Part shown: positions 52,605 to 61,918 of the stretch, in pieces
How the letters are laid out: each line of letters begins with the position of its first letter
Numbering within the stretch: the first letter of the stretch is position 1
NCBI RefSeq assembly: GCF_014284475.1
Contig: NZ_WJBC01000006.1
Span: forward strand, 80,803 to 144,802
Length of the DNA stretch: 64,000 bases
Direction: 5' to 3'
Source: Acetobacterium fimetarium
GTDB lineage: Bacteria > Bacillota > Clostridia > Eubacteriales > Eubacteriaceae
Notes under the pieces: generated by a model
What the model was told of the DNA's origin: nothing
What the model saw: the letters and a program-made list of their open reading frames with translations, nothing else
Databases searched by the model: none
Program-made: the position numbers and the translations under genes

Positions 52605-53456
52605 TTACTCAGTTTCATCGTTTTGGTTTTCTTCAACTTTTTCTAAAAAAATGGGACAAAAATGTCCATGCGTTGTTTTTTTATTATCCATAAAAAAATC
52701 GACGATTATACCTACATCCTCATAATCCGCACAATCAGAAGTTTTCATTTCTTCATTATACTTTTTCCATTCTTTTTGAGAAGTTCTCACAATTCCACAA
52801 AGATCGGTCTCAATCAATTTAACTCGATCACCTTCCTCGAAAGGATTCGGAACTTCAATATAAGCATTCTCGAATCTTGAAGGATCAAACTGATCTGTAA
52901 TTTCCACTTCATCACTGTAAAAACCAATCAATTGTCCTTTTTTATCGAACCTGAATTCCGCTACATATCCCCCGTCATACTCATATTCGAGAATAAGCTC
53001 ATCTGGATTTTTATCAGTAAATAAATAGGGGTTTATATAGCCTTTCGGTTTGATTGCTTCACGACCAATAAATCCCACAATTTGGTATTTCTGGATATCG
53101 AATTTACATCCCTGCTTTTTTCCATGTGTATATGCGAGATCCGCCTCTGCAAAGTAACCACAAATGTATGATTCACAAGGTGTATCCTTTTCATCCACTT
53201 CAACTGCATACATGAATCCTTCGCAGTTTTCTTTAAATAATTGGATACACTTCTGATCACGCTCAATGTGTTCAATTATTTGTGTTTTTAGCATTTCATC
53301 ATCAGTTTGATCAGAGATCTTTTGTAGTTCAGTTTTCATTTCATCATATGGCAGATCCATATGATAAATGATTTCAGCCTTTTCAAAATCTGAAAATATC
53401 CAGTCCGTTTTTACAACGAAATCTCTAACATCTTTAGATGGGATCAGTTCTATCAT
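52605..53456 (-). CDS. Hypothetical 283-residue acidic protein
   Basis: Soluble, acidic protein. The C-terminal half has a probable SH3/YopX-like beta region (PFEEGDRVKLIETDLCGIV) after a region reading CESYICGYFAEADLAYTHGK. I do not recognise the family. AAGGAG seven bases before ATG. It lies between phosphoesterases 2 and 3, all in one direction. Confidence 0.65.
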   Translation of the reverse strand: MIELIPSKDVRDFVVKTDWIFSDFEKAEIIYHMDLPYDEMKTELQKISDQTDDEMLKTQIIEHIERDQKCIQLFKENCEGFMYAVEVDEKDTPCESYICGYFAEADLAYTHGKKQGCKFDIQKYQIVGFIGREAIKPKGYINPYLFTDKNPDELILEYEYDGGYVAEFRFDKKGQLIGFYSDEVEITDQFDPSRFENAYIEVPNPFEEGDRVKLIETDLCGIVRTSQKEWKKYNEEMKTSDCADYEDVGIIVDFFMDNKKTTHGHFCPIFLEKVEENQNDETE

Positions 53457-53478
53457 TAAATGTCTCCTTACAATTCAC

Positions 53479-53781
53479 TTAATCATCTAATTCTTTTTCA
53501 TCTGAAAAGTTATCGATGCCTGCATCTACTAAAATAAGACTATTATCCTCAACTTTTATTTTTTCGAAAAGTCGGAATTCGCTTAAGTATTCTAAAATAT
53601 CTTCTTGCTCTTCCTTATTCAGCTCAGCGCTGCGATATAGGTATTCGCCATTAAAACTTTAAAACGGAGCGTTTAAAGCAGAATCCAATAGTCTTTTATT
53701 TCGGATGCCTCTGCTACCGCCTGTTTCATCGATTAAAAGTTCATGTAGGATAATAGTCTGTTTGAAGTTGATACGTTTCAT
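53479..53781 (-). pseudogene. doc (death-on-curing, Fic fold) toxin remnant with in-frame stop
   Basis: Codons 1-40 read MKRINFKQTIILHELL..., with ETGGSRGIRNKRLLDSALN and APF, the standard start of Doc toxins (family form: HE.L....GG..G.R...LL.SAL..PFQTF.G). A TAA at 53659-53661 stands where Gln is expected; the frame continues SFNGEYLYRSAELNKEEQ and runs 60 codons to 53479. The Fic core HxFxDGNKR is absent, and the tail does not look like Doc, so the gene is both truncated/fused and stopped. Its ATG overlaps the phosphoesterase 3 stop (ATGA). Confidence 0.7.
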
Positions 53782-54410
53782 TTTGCTAACTCTTTGAATG
53801 CAACTTTATGTTTTGAAATAATCCGACGAGCAACGCTATTTATGGCTTGATCACTGACATTTATTTCAGTTTCAAACAGCTGTTCGTCTTCGTCAGGTCT
53901 ATATAATTGCATTTTCTTTTGTATATCACCAAATTCAATTGGTGTGTAATTTATTCTTTCGACACTTACACAGCAAGATTGGAAATTGAAATCTTGAAAT
54001 TCCGGTTTCGCATGTACATGCCCGTAGATGTTCTTAAAAAATGAATCGGGTGACAACGGCATCGGCTGATGCGATAAAATCCAATTTTCTTGAAAAATTA
54101 TTGGGTACTTGGATACTTCATCAAAGCCGATGCTGCGATAGAAGTTCGCACTCTTCTCATCATGGTTTCCCATTATGAGATGCTTATTTCCATTGAGTTG
54201 CTTGCATATTTCACGCATTGGTTCTTTACCACAAAAAGCGAAATCGCCTAGTACAAATACAATGTGGCCATTTCTAACAACCCGATTCCAGTTCTTAATT
54301 AATATTTCGTTCATCTCGTTTGTATTTTCAAAAGGTCGATTCTCATACTCAATGATTCGCTGATGAAAAAAATGTGTATCAGCAATAAAGTAGTATTTAT
54401 TTGACAGCAT
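53778..54410 (-). CDS. Calcineurin-like metallophosphoesterase 3
   Basis: 210 residues. Motifs ADTHFFHQ, LGDFAFCG, MGNHDEK, LSHQP, IYGHVHAKP place it with the small phage-type/YfcE-like phosphoesterases. GAGGAG seven bases before ATG. Overlaps the doc remnant. Confidence 0.87.
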   Translation of the reverse strand: MLSNKYYFIADTHFFHQRIIEYENRPFENTNEMNEILIKNWNRVVRNGHIVFVLGDFAFCGKEPMREICKQLNGNKHLIMGNHDEKSANFYRSIGFDEVSKYPIIFQENWILSHQPMPLSPDSFFKNIYGHVHAKPEFQDFNFQSCCVSVERINYTPIEFGDIQKKMQLYRPDEDEQLFETEINVSDQAINSVARRIISKHKVAFKELAK

Positions 54411-54425
54411 AAAATTTCTCCTCTA

Positions 54426-55223
54426 CTAAAATACTAGAATTTTTTGAAATCGGCCATTTTTATTGTGATGATACTCCTTTGTTTTTGTATCGTACCGCAA
54501 CAAGGGTAACATTCCGGTCTCCGCTGTGCTGCCATCAAGGAAGTAGTGGCTTTTGCCATCCCAAAACACATCATGAAAATCACGTTTCTTTTTAAGCGAA
54601 CTGGTGCTGATATGACCCGCAATAATATCTTTATAAAACGTTCCAAAAGTTGCCGGATACTTCGAGGTAAAGTATTCCGGTGAGGTTCCATGCATCCAGT
54701 ATTCTTCGGCTTCTTCATCAATCCCGGCATGGACAAATATCTGTGTTTCCATTTCATAGTAATACGGAAGGGCTTTTAGCCACTGAATTAATTCGCAGTG
54801 GTTTTCCTGAATGTACTGTTTGAAGAGTTCCGCAATTTTCATGAAAGCCGCAAATGCGTCTTTCGACATGATCGCAATTGCTGAAATTCTCTTGAATAAA
54901 TCGTCAGATATAAAACTTCTGACTGTATCAAAATCGCGATCAGCACTCAGCCACTCAAAATTCCAGACATCTTTTTTTGAACAACTCAAAAAATCTAAAA
55001 ACATCTGCTCATGGTTCCCCCTCAAGGCAATTACCTGATCAGGATACTGCTTTGTTAATTGCCTAACGTGATGGATCGTTTCACAACTCTTCTTTCCATA
55101 ATCAATAAAGTCACCGCAGAGGATCAGTTTGTTTTGTAAATCATTCAGGTCGATTAACTGCAGATTCTCATTCAGCGCTTCCAGACAACCATGTATATCG
55201 CTCATTGCAAAAATATAAGCCAT
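54426..55223 (-). CDS. Metallophosphoesterase 4 (PPP Ser/Thr phosphatase-like)
   Basis: 265 residues; paralogue of 51747-52580. Motifs SDIHGC, CGDFIDYG, LRGNHEQ, VHAGID, IAGHIS; note DFIDYG instead of DYLDRG (Arg lost) in motif II. The C-terminal SHYFLDGSTAETG matches the paralogue. GGGGG before ATG. Confidence 0.86.
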   Translation of the reverse strand: MAYIFAMSDIHGCLEALNENLQLIDLNDLQNKLILCGDFIDYGKKSCETIHHVRQLTKQYPDQVIALRGNHEQMFLDFLSCSKKDVWNFEWLSADRDFDTVRSFISDDLFKRISAIAIMSKDAFAAFMKIAELFKQYIQENHCELIQWLKALPYYYEMETQIFVHAGIDEEAEEYWMHGTSPEYFTSKYPATFGTFYKDIIAGHISTSSLKKKRDFHDVFWDGKSHYFLDGSTAETGMLPLLRYDTKTKEYHHNKNGRFQKILVF

Positions 55224-55290
55224 TTTTAATCCCCCTTTTATGTGGTTCTTTGAATTGTTGCGACCTTTTCTTCATTCTTTTCTTGATAGA

Positions 55291-55488
55291 TTATGCAATG
55301 TTTTTTAGGCGCGTTCTAATTTTATGATAATCTCGCAGTGTTTGAGCGCGAACCCTTGAAACTTCTTTGTTCATCTTTTGAATTGCTTCATCGTTATCGA
55401 TAACCATATGAAGGAAGATATAATTATTGATTTTTCTTTCGTCTATCTCTTTTCTCGCCGTTTCAATTATATTGTCACTCTCGACCAC
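55291..55488 (-). CDS. Hypothetical 65-residue ORF overlapping the next gene
   Basis: Starts at GTG (55488) and overlaps the end of the upstream ORF by 22 bases in another frame. Charged, helical (KINNYIFLHMVIDNDEAI, VSRVRAQTLRDYHKIRTRL). No ribosome site is clear. It may be a coupled small protein or the frameshifted tail of the upstream gene. Confidence 0.4.
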   Translation of the reverse strand: MVESDNIIETARKEIDERKINNYIFLHMVIDNDEAIQKMNKEVSRVRAQTLRDYHKIRTRLKNIA

Positions 55489-55952
55489 GCCACTAATGCA
55501 ATAGTATTTTTCTTCACCACATCAATTATGTAACCTTGATTATATATGCTGGAAATATGTAAGATTAACTGGGGCTCGTCAGATAGGCATATTTTTTGCT
55601 TATACCGATCATGTTTCACTTCAAAACTGACTGGCTTTACATTTAAACTATCCCGAATTTCTTCTAGTTTTATTTTCGAACTAAGTATTTTATCCTTAAG
55701 CATATTTTCGAAATTTAAATCTGCCCATGTACAAGTCCCGTTTTCTTGCCACTTTCTTATATCTTCGAGCTGTTTTTTTAATCTTTGCTCATAATTGCCT
55801 ATTCTATTTTTTAATCGTTTTATTTTTTTCAATGTCATCTCATAAATGATATGACCATAATTTTTCTCAAAATAATCAATTGCCATTTGAACATCGTTAA
55901 AGGTTGTTTGATTTACCACTTCTTTCGTAATTGCTACATAAAAATATTTCAT
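55467..55952 (-). CDS. Hypothetical coiled-coil protein
   Basis: 161 residues from ATG 55952 (GGGGAA about ten bases upstream; an in-frame ATG at 55982 is ignored). Residues about 35-75 are a Lys/Arg/Leu-rich coiled coil (LKKIKRLKNRIGNYEQRL). No family recognised. Lies between phosphoesterases 4 and 5. Confidence 0.55.
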   Translation of the reverse strand: MKYFYVAITKEVVNQTTFNDVQMAIDYFEKNYGHIIYEMTLKKIKRLKNRIGNYEQRLKKQLEDIRKWQENGTCTWADLNFENMLKDKILSSKIKLEEIRDSLNVKPVSFEVKHDRYKQKICLSDEPQLILHISSIYNQGYIIDVVKKNTIALVAWSRVTI

Positions 55953-56093
55953 AATGGTTGTTCCCCGCTTTCTGTTACGCAATGACCCAAATTCATTTGG
56001 CTATATTTAATTATCAATGATCATGCTATATTCATATTATAACAATATCAATGCGTAACATTTTACGTTTGTTGATGATTCAGGTGTATCAAT

Positions 56094-56777
56094 TTATGAT
56101 AATTCTACAATTTCTTCCATCAGACAATGATATTCCATAATATCTTCATCCATGTGCCAATGCCCAAAATACCATTCTTCGAAATCTGTCTTATCGGCAA
56201 TTCTTTGAAGATAAAGTTGCAGTTCTTCCTCACCTTCATAAATATCAATGCCCATTTCTGCTACAACTTCCCGTGGCGCTGTATGCGTCAGGATATAATC
56301 AACGGTGTAGTCAACTTCTTCCAAGGTTTTTAGTCCCTGTTCATATTCATCATATGATGGCATTTCTTCCGGCCACCAACTGGTACCTTCATACCGATTC
56401 TCTTTATCAACAGAGTTTCCGCCGCCAAAAGTAAAAAATGTTTTCCCTTCAATTTCAAATATCTGTCCACGCATAAGATGAAGGATTCCTTCTTCGATTT
56501 CATGAACCTTACCGCCCTGCCATACCATAACCGGATACTCGGATAACAGATCAAAATTCTCATGATTCCCATCAATAAACAGCGTCGTAACTGGAAGGTC
56601 TTGCAATGCTTGTTTTACCCAGTCATCCTGGCTCCCGTCATCCCAGCAAATCCCTGCATCACCAAGAATAATGAGATAATCTTCTTTTGACAATAACTGA
56701 TCCGTATGTTGACCAAAAAAAGTTATTACTTTTTGAATATCAAAATCTGCATGTATGTCACCTGATAAAAAAATCAT
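56094..56777 (-). CDS. Calcineurin-like metallophosphoesterase 5
   Basis: 227 residues, same subfamily as 50117-50815: GDIHAD, LGDAGICWD, DGNHEN, LTHTAP, FGHWHMDED, plus the family's GGGNSVDKENR (first copy GGAYSVDKYYR). GGAGG 11 bases before ATG. All metal ligands present. Confidence 0.87.
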   Translation of the reverse strand: MIFLSGDIHADFDIQKVITFFGQHTDQLLSKEDYLIILGDAGICWDDGSQDDWVKQALQDLPVTTLFIDGNHENFDLLSEYPVMVWQGGKVHEIEEGILHLMRGQIFEIEGKTFFTFGGGNSVDKENRYEGTSWWPEEMPSYDEYEQGLKTLEEVDYTVDYILTHTAPREVVAEMGIDIYEGEEELQLYLQRIADKTDFEEWYFGHWHMDEDIMEYHCLMEEIVELS

Positions 56778-56899
56778 AAATTTTTCTACCTCCTCTCACA
56801 AACCATCGTTAGACACTTATTGTCCCCATTATTTACCGAAAACATTATCGCTTAAACTTCGCTTTCTACCGATTAACCAGATCAAATAACCCGATCAAC

Positions 56900-57622
56900 T
56901 TAATTCCTAAAACTTGCAAGAATTGTGTTAACCTCTCGTTGCTCTTCATCCGTAAATTCGCCATCAGGTGCGCTACTGGTAAAAGACACATATCCACTAT
57001 ACCAAAAAGAGAATTCTCCTTCAAACGGTCCTCTTATCCCTTCAACCGTACCAATCTGAGATTCTGGCAAAACAGCATAAGACACTGGTCCATCAACAAC
57101 AGTATAATCAAAATCTGTTTTCATCTTTAAATTACCGGTTACTTTAAGTTTAGCCACCATGAAAGGCCCTAGTTCTGAATGATCAGTTCCCTGTACTTTA
57201 CCAGGCTTGAAATTAGAATTTTCGACTTTTGAAACATCAACACGTGTCATACTAACAGTGCTTGTTCCAAAATTATACCCTTTGGGATAGCCAAAATAGG
57301 CATACTTTATTTCGACTCCTCTATCGTTTTCAAGTGTTACTTTTTCTGTTTCTGGCGTAACTACTTCCTGGGATATCTTCCAATTATCCGGGTAGTCAAA
57401 CATAAAAGGCGGATATGTAACCGCATTTACTTCCTGAAACCTTGTCGTGTAGGTGTTATTGAGTTTTACCGCTTCCGAAGCTGCTTCAGTGCTTGCAGCC
57501 GTCTGCTCTGAATTTTCCTTGTTTTCCATATTTCCACTGCTTGGGTTATTGCTGCAAGCCATGCTTGTAACCATCAGCACCCCCACAAATATCACGATTA
57601 ATACGCATTTCATTTTTTTCAT
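56900..57622 (-). CDS. Hypothetical lipoprotein
   Basis: 240 residues from ATG 57622 (GAGGAG 11 bases upstream). Signal peptide MKKMKCVLIVIFVGVLMVTS with MAC as probable lipidation site, a Ser/Glu/Asn-rich linker (about 25-55) and a beta-rich extracellular domain (PPFMFDYPDNWKIS, like PsbP/phage-type lipoproteins). Ends FTDEEQREVNTILASFRN. Surface anchored, function unknown. Confidence 0.7.
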   Translation of the reverse strand: MKKMKCVLIVIFVGVLMVTSMACSNNPSSGNMENKENSEQTAASTEAASEAVKLNNTYTTRFQEVNAVTYPPFMFDYPDNWKISQEVVTPETEKVTLENDRGVEIKYAYFGYPKGYNFGTSTVSMTRVDVSKVENSNFKPGKVQGTDHSELGPFMVAKLKVTGNLKMKTDFDYTVVDGPVSYAVLPESQIGTVEGIRGPFEGEFSFWYSGYVSFTSSAPDGEFTDEEQREVNTILASFRN

Positions 57623-57767
57623 AAAGTTTCGTTCTCCTCTTATCACAATATTTCACATGTTTTCAACAGGATACCAGTATTCTCATTCGAGCAGCGCCCC
57701 TTTAAAGAAACTGCTGAATGTCAGATTTTACTTTATTCCATCACAACAATTTCCTGTCAATTTCTGA

Positions 57768-58160
57768 TCATCTTGCATTGATTCCATAGATATAAGCAAT
57801 GAAGCATGCAAAATCACCGATTTTTTTACGACAATCCTTTTCGTCACCCAATTTTTCACGCCAGGCGGTACTTAATCCATTTTTTTGTTGAAAGCGGCAA
57901 AACATGTTTAATGACGAAATGAACGCATTATGACTTGCTGTTCTTCCAGCGTCTTTTTCCATCCGTTCTTCCCGTGAATACAAATGCCAACGGCTTCTAA
58001 TTGCCGCATAGGAAACGGCTGATTCTATCAATTTATTCCATAACATCTTTGTTGTTTCATCATTAAAATCGTTTTCTATCGCAAGTTGATTATATATTTC
58101 CAGCGATTCCTCAAATGTGAGAATGTTTTTTTCAGTTAAATAAGTTTCATAATTGATCAT
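57768..58160 (-). CDS. Hypothetical 130-residue cytoplasmic protein
   Basis: All-helical protein with a conserved-looking core SAVSYAAIRSRWHLYSREER and RTASHNAFISSLNMFCR, ending IGDFACFIAYIYGINAR. I believe similar proteins occur widely in Firmicutes but cannot name the family. GGAG before ATG. Confidence 0.65.
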   Translation of the reverse strand: MINYETYLTEKNILTFEESLEIYNQLAIENDFNDETTKMLWNKLIESAVSYAAIRSRWHLYSREERMEKDAGRTASHNAFISSLNMFCRFQQKNGLSTAWREKLGDEKDCRKKIGDFACFIAYIYGINAR

Positions 58161-58206
58161 GGCTTTCTCCTATTCGTTCAAAATTTTTGTGAACGATTCC
58201 AACTAT

Positions 58207-59388
58207 TTATAAATCATATTTTGCTAATGTATCTTTCAAACGCTGTACAATTGCGTTCCGTATCTCTACTGGTTCCACGACTTCGACATCATTGCTGTAT
58301 TGCAAAGCCCAATTAATGATGGCATTGGGACTGCAGCACACCCGGATCAGATCATGCTGTTCATCAAGGTTCTGAGCACGCTTTTTAACCGTTGTGTAGC
58401 GATCTCCAAACCAGTCATGCACCATCGTATAGCGATTATTTCTGACTTTCAATGTGATTGTTTGCGGTTCATCATAAAACATATTCAGATGTTTAAGCAT
58501 AAAATCATCCGGATCCCATTTCTCCTTGAGTCCTTTGACTTCACTCATTTTTTTAGCATCTATTCCTTTATTTCCATTCTTTTCGTTTCTTTCAGGAATT
58601 TCAATCGCTGACATTAAATCGACCCGATAGATTGACACATTATCAAAATAATCAGTATTGGCCAGGAGGTAATACTTGCCATTATATGCCACAACATAAT
58701 AGGGCGAAACAGTATACCTCTTTTCTCTGATCGGTACGAGCTGTTTATTCTTGTCATAGCCATTGAATACAAACGTCATTTTAACCTGATCGGCAATGGC
58801 AGTTTGCATGGTCTTGAGATTTTCTTTTAATTGTTCCTGGGGTGCGGTCGCAAATTCCGGAACCGTATAAATCTGGCTTGTGATATTGGAGTAGTGGCGG
58901 TTGGTCAACTTTTTTATTTTCTCGATAATTTTATTGGCTTCATCTGTGGTCAGGGTTTTAGAAAATTGAATACCTTCGATTAAACGATCAATTTCCTGAT
59001 ATGAAAAATCGTGGGCGTAATAGAAATTCGACATATACCTTGAATTTTCTTTTGTATCATCATCTTCTTCAAGTTCCCGATCATATCCCGAATAGACGAT
59101 TCTGAAGTAGTCTTTATCTTCTTCTGTATAGACCGGCGGGTTTAATGCCCATGTCAATTTTTTTAACGTGCTGCTTAATGTCTTGGCTGTGCATTTTACA
59201 CTCTTTTCTTTTAACAATCTCAATATCTGATTCTGCGTTAACGGAGATTCCTTATCCGTTTCGTCTTTGAGAACTTCGAGAGTCGCAAGCGCCAGAATAA
59301 CTGAATCACTTTGAGCGATCCCAGACTGTCGACCCTTCTGTTTTTTTGCTGCAGGTTTTTCTTCCACTCTAGCTTTTTTCTTTGCCAT
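58207..59388 (-). CDS. WYL-domain transcriptional regulator
   Basis: 393 residues. N-terminal Lys-rich leader, a winged-helix region (about 30-110; LTQNQILRLLKEKSVKCTAK) and a WYL domain (about 195-285; REKRYTVSPYYVVAYNGKYY, LLANTD) with a C-terminal extension (VEVVEPVEIRNAI). WYL proteins sense nucleic-acid or nucleotide ligands and often control defence islands. ATG 59388 follows GGGGAAGG by seven bases. It is the only regulator in the island. Confidence 0.87.
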   Translation of the reverse strand: MAKKKARVEEKPAAKKQKGRQSGIAQSDSVILALATLEVLKDETDKESPLTQNQILRLLKEKSVKCTAKTLSSTLKKLTWALNPPVYTEEDKDYFRIVYSGYDRELEEDDDTKENSRYMSNFYYAHDFSYQEIDRLIEGIQFSKTLTTDEANKIIEKIKKLTNRHYSNITSQIYTVPEFATAPQEQLKENLKTMQTAIADQVKMTFVFNGYDKNKQLVPIREKRYTVSPYYVVAYNGKYYLLANTDYFDNVSIYRVDLMSAIEIPERNEKNGNKGIDAKKMSEVKGLKEKWDPDDFMLKHLNMFYDEPQTITLKVRNNRYTMVHDWFGDRYTTVKKRAQNLDEQHDLIRVCCSPNAIINWALQYSNDVEVVEPVEIRNAIVQRLKDTLAKYDL

Positions 59389-59605
59389 GGACACCTTCCC
59401 CTTTATTTTTATAATTTACTGCCAAATAGGGTGCCGCTCACTTTTTGTGGGCGAGCTGTTTTTCCCGATTCAAAACGGCATTGTTGTTATCAAAATATTT
59501 TTACACCTATGCGCTTTATTATTCAGTTTATTGTGCTTTCCTTTATAATTATAAGCATCTCAAAAAAGAAAATTCGCAAAGCAAATCGGACTTCCGGTTC
59601 TTTCT

Positions 59606-60796
59606 TTAATTTAATATTTGATACTTAGCTTTTCTCAATATTGCTCTTATTTCTTTATTTTCTTGAGTTTCTGGCACCGCATTTTTTATTTTATTAAATA
59701 CGTCATTATAACCAGAATAGCATTTGTCGCTCAAAAAGACTTTATACATAATTTTTTTATAAATATCTGAAGTCACCCATGATTCATCTTGTTCGCAATC
59801 GGGATTGTCTAATAATGCAATTTTAAGCATCGCGACCATAAAGATGCCCCGGCGTTTAATTGCCCAATTGACGTTGTTTAAGAAAAATAATACTTCCTCT
59901 TTATTCTCAGGGAGTCTCGCTCCCCCTTCTTTTTCCATATACTTTGAATGTGAATCATTTTCATTCTGACGTTTATAATTCTCATCATAGAAATTTTCAC
60001 TAAATAGCGATTTTGGATTGTATTCTCTATCAACGTAATCCCATAAAAAGAACGTGTTAATGTATTTATTAAATTGATCTTTTTCGAAACCGCCATTTTC
60101 ATAACCCTCTTTTTTTAGAATTGCAAGCGAAAGATCCCAGTAATCTTTTGTCTTGGCAGCTCTTCCACCATTAAAACCTGCAGGTACCAAACAAAAATTT
60201 CCAATAGAATGAGTATAAATGCAATAATCTGAAAAACTGACATTTCGATCTTCCAGCTTCTCGAAATCCTTTTGACATTGTCGAAATAGCCAAAAAATAT
60301 ATCTCTTGCTGATTTGCTGTTTTCCCCTCGGATTAACTATGTCTTTATACTCTTTAAATCGATCACTTTCTTTTCCCATTTCATGAGATTTTGCAATTAA
60401 TAAATTCAGTGTAGTTTGCACGGAATTCATTGTGTCTCCGCCCAAAAGCATCTTTTCATCAAAATACGATGCGATTCGAAATCCCCCCTTTTCTTTACTC
60501 CATCCCCATAAAATATTATAGATTTCGCCGGTTAAATCACATGTTTCATCTGAATTATCGGGATCAAATATAATTCCATGTTCTTCTATCAGATATTTAC
60601 ATTTAAGAAGATTTTCCATTGGTCTACCTTCATTATTTGCATATGGGAATTCATTTCTCAGTTCTTTGATTTTGTTTATCATCCGTTTATGATTTTTCGG
60701 TCTTTCTGAAACCAATATTTGGTTCCTTTTGAAATCATACAGATGTGGTTCTTTATCTTCTAATAACTCGCTAACATTTTTTTTGCATTCTAACAT
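59606..60796 (-). CDS. Uncharacterised 396-residue protein with H-S-I-G-N motif
   Basis: Soluble protein; key phrase YTHSIGNFCLVPAGFNGGRA near residue 205, like the HxxGN...N pattern of HNH-type DUF1524/GmrSD C-terminal domains. A related phrase occurs in 61919-62800. If the resemblance is real this is a nuclease-like protein; the catalytic set cannot be confirmed by eye. AAGGAG nine bases before ATG. Confidence 0.6.
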   Translation of the reverse strand: MLECKKNVSELLEDKEPHLYDFKRNQILVSERPKNHKRMINKIKELRNEFPYANNEGRPMENLLKCKYLIEEHGIIFDPDNSDETCDLTGEIYNILWGWSKEKGGFRIASYFDEKMLLGGDTMNSVQTTLNLLIAKSHEMGKESDRFKEYKDIVNPRGKQQISKRYIFWLFRQCQKDFEKLEDRNVSFSDYCIYTHSIGNFCLVPAGFNGGRAAKTKDYWDLSLAILKKEGYENGGFEKDQFNKYINTFFLWDYVDREYNPKSLFSENFYDENYKRQNENDSHSKYMEKEGGARLPENKEEVLFFLNNVNWAIKRRGIFMVAMLKIALLDNPDCEQDESWVTSDIYKKIMYKVFLSDKCYSGYNDVFNKIKNAVPETQENKEIRAILRKAKYQILN

Positions 60797-60927
60797 TTAT
60801 TATTTCTCCTTTAAAAATACACAGCCACCAAAAGGCGCTGGTATATCATACAACATTATTAATTTTTCAGTTTTCAACTTTAATTGCGCTATCGTTTACA
60901 TTTACCTTAAGGCATCCAGTGTTCGAT

Positions 60928-61331
60928 CTACTCAGAAACATGCCCATCCTTATCCACAATTTTCACGTTTTCGACAATTTCTGAAAACGTCTTTGCTTCA
61001 ATGCTGCCAAAATAGGCAATAATGTCAAAAGCTTCGTTCTTCATCTGTGCCTTAGGCGATGCTGTTGTAGCTGCATTATAGTCCATATCGTCCTTTGTCA
61101 GATCTTCAAGCGCCATAATCTGGCATTGATTATCTAAAAAATTCTGATACATTTTTGCCGAGGATAGCGTTGGTTCAATCTGATAGGCTGAATAAGAAGT
61201 GTTGAAATCCATAACCTTGTACCCATAGTAATTAACGGCTGGATCCTATCCCAAAAATACCGTAAAGTTACTTTTTCAGATTCTTCCACTAACACTAAAT
61301 ACGCTGATGCTTTTGGCTCATCCTTAATAGT
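60928..61331 (-). pseudogene. Frameshifted hypothetical gene
   Basis: A 94-residue frame (61212-60928; MDFNTSYSAYQIEPTLSS to DKDGHVSE) has a weak start. Upstream, a different frame (from 61331) reads naturally as KASAYLVLVEESEKVTLRYF, and the downstream frame already reads naturally upstream of its ATG (PAVNYYGYKVMDF) until a TAG at 61246-61248. The two pieces look like one protein broken by a frameshift near 61240-61260. No family recognised. Confidence 0.4.
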
Positions 61332-61443
61332 TTAACATATTCTAATTTCTATTGCTTATAAAAATGCGTTTAACTGTTTTATCCCTATCTAAAAACCTAC
61401 ATAAGCATTTTAGGCAATAAATCATCCGCCTTTTTTCTTCAAC

Positions 61444-61866
61444 TTATAAATAGATTATCGTCTCTTTCCGCTCAACCGCTTTGAAACGCAATTGATTTTT
61501 TACAAACTGCCGATCCGGCAAGTTAAGGGAATTGATAAGAAGCGGGCTATTCTCATTATCTGGGTCAAGCGATTGATAGGCGAAAAATAATAAAAACCGA
61601 TTAAAAACAAGCCAATAATCACCCATTCCGTCAAGTTGACATTCCCAATGCGAAGCCGTTACTTTTATTGCTTCTGCATCTTTTTCAGCTATGCCTGGCA
61701 AGATGATGATATTCTTATAAAAGTAATAGTCATAATACTCGCCTGCCACTAAACCATCAATCGCCGCTATTTCTTCAGATTCTCTGGTGAATTCTTTTTC
61801 GATAAACGATCTTGTTTCATCCAAAAGAATCCCATGCAACGGATAACCAAAACATAAGCTTGACAT
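61444..61866 (-). CDS. Hypothetical 140-residue protein
   Basis: Starts at ATG 61866, six bases after AGGAGG. Mixed alpha/beta, aromatic-rich (AGEYYDYYFYKNIIILPG, GDYWLVFNRFLLFFAYQSL). Not recognised. Lies 52 bases after the 293-residue gene, so probably in the same operon. Confidence 0.6.
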   Translation of the reverse strand: MSSLCFGYPLHGILLDETRSFIEKEFTRESEEIAAIDGLVAGEYYDYYFYKNIIILPGIAEKDAEAIKVTASHWECQLDGMGDYWLVFNRFLLFFAYQSLDPDNENSPLLINSLNLPDRQFVKNQLRFKAVERKETIIYL

Positions 61867-61918
61867 CAGCAACCTCCTGATCCTAATACTAAAATATCTA
61901 TACGCCTGATATTATATT

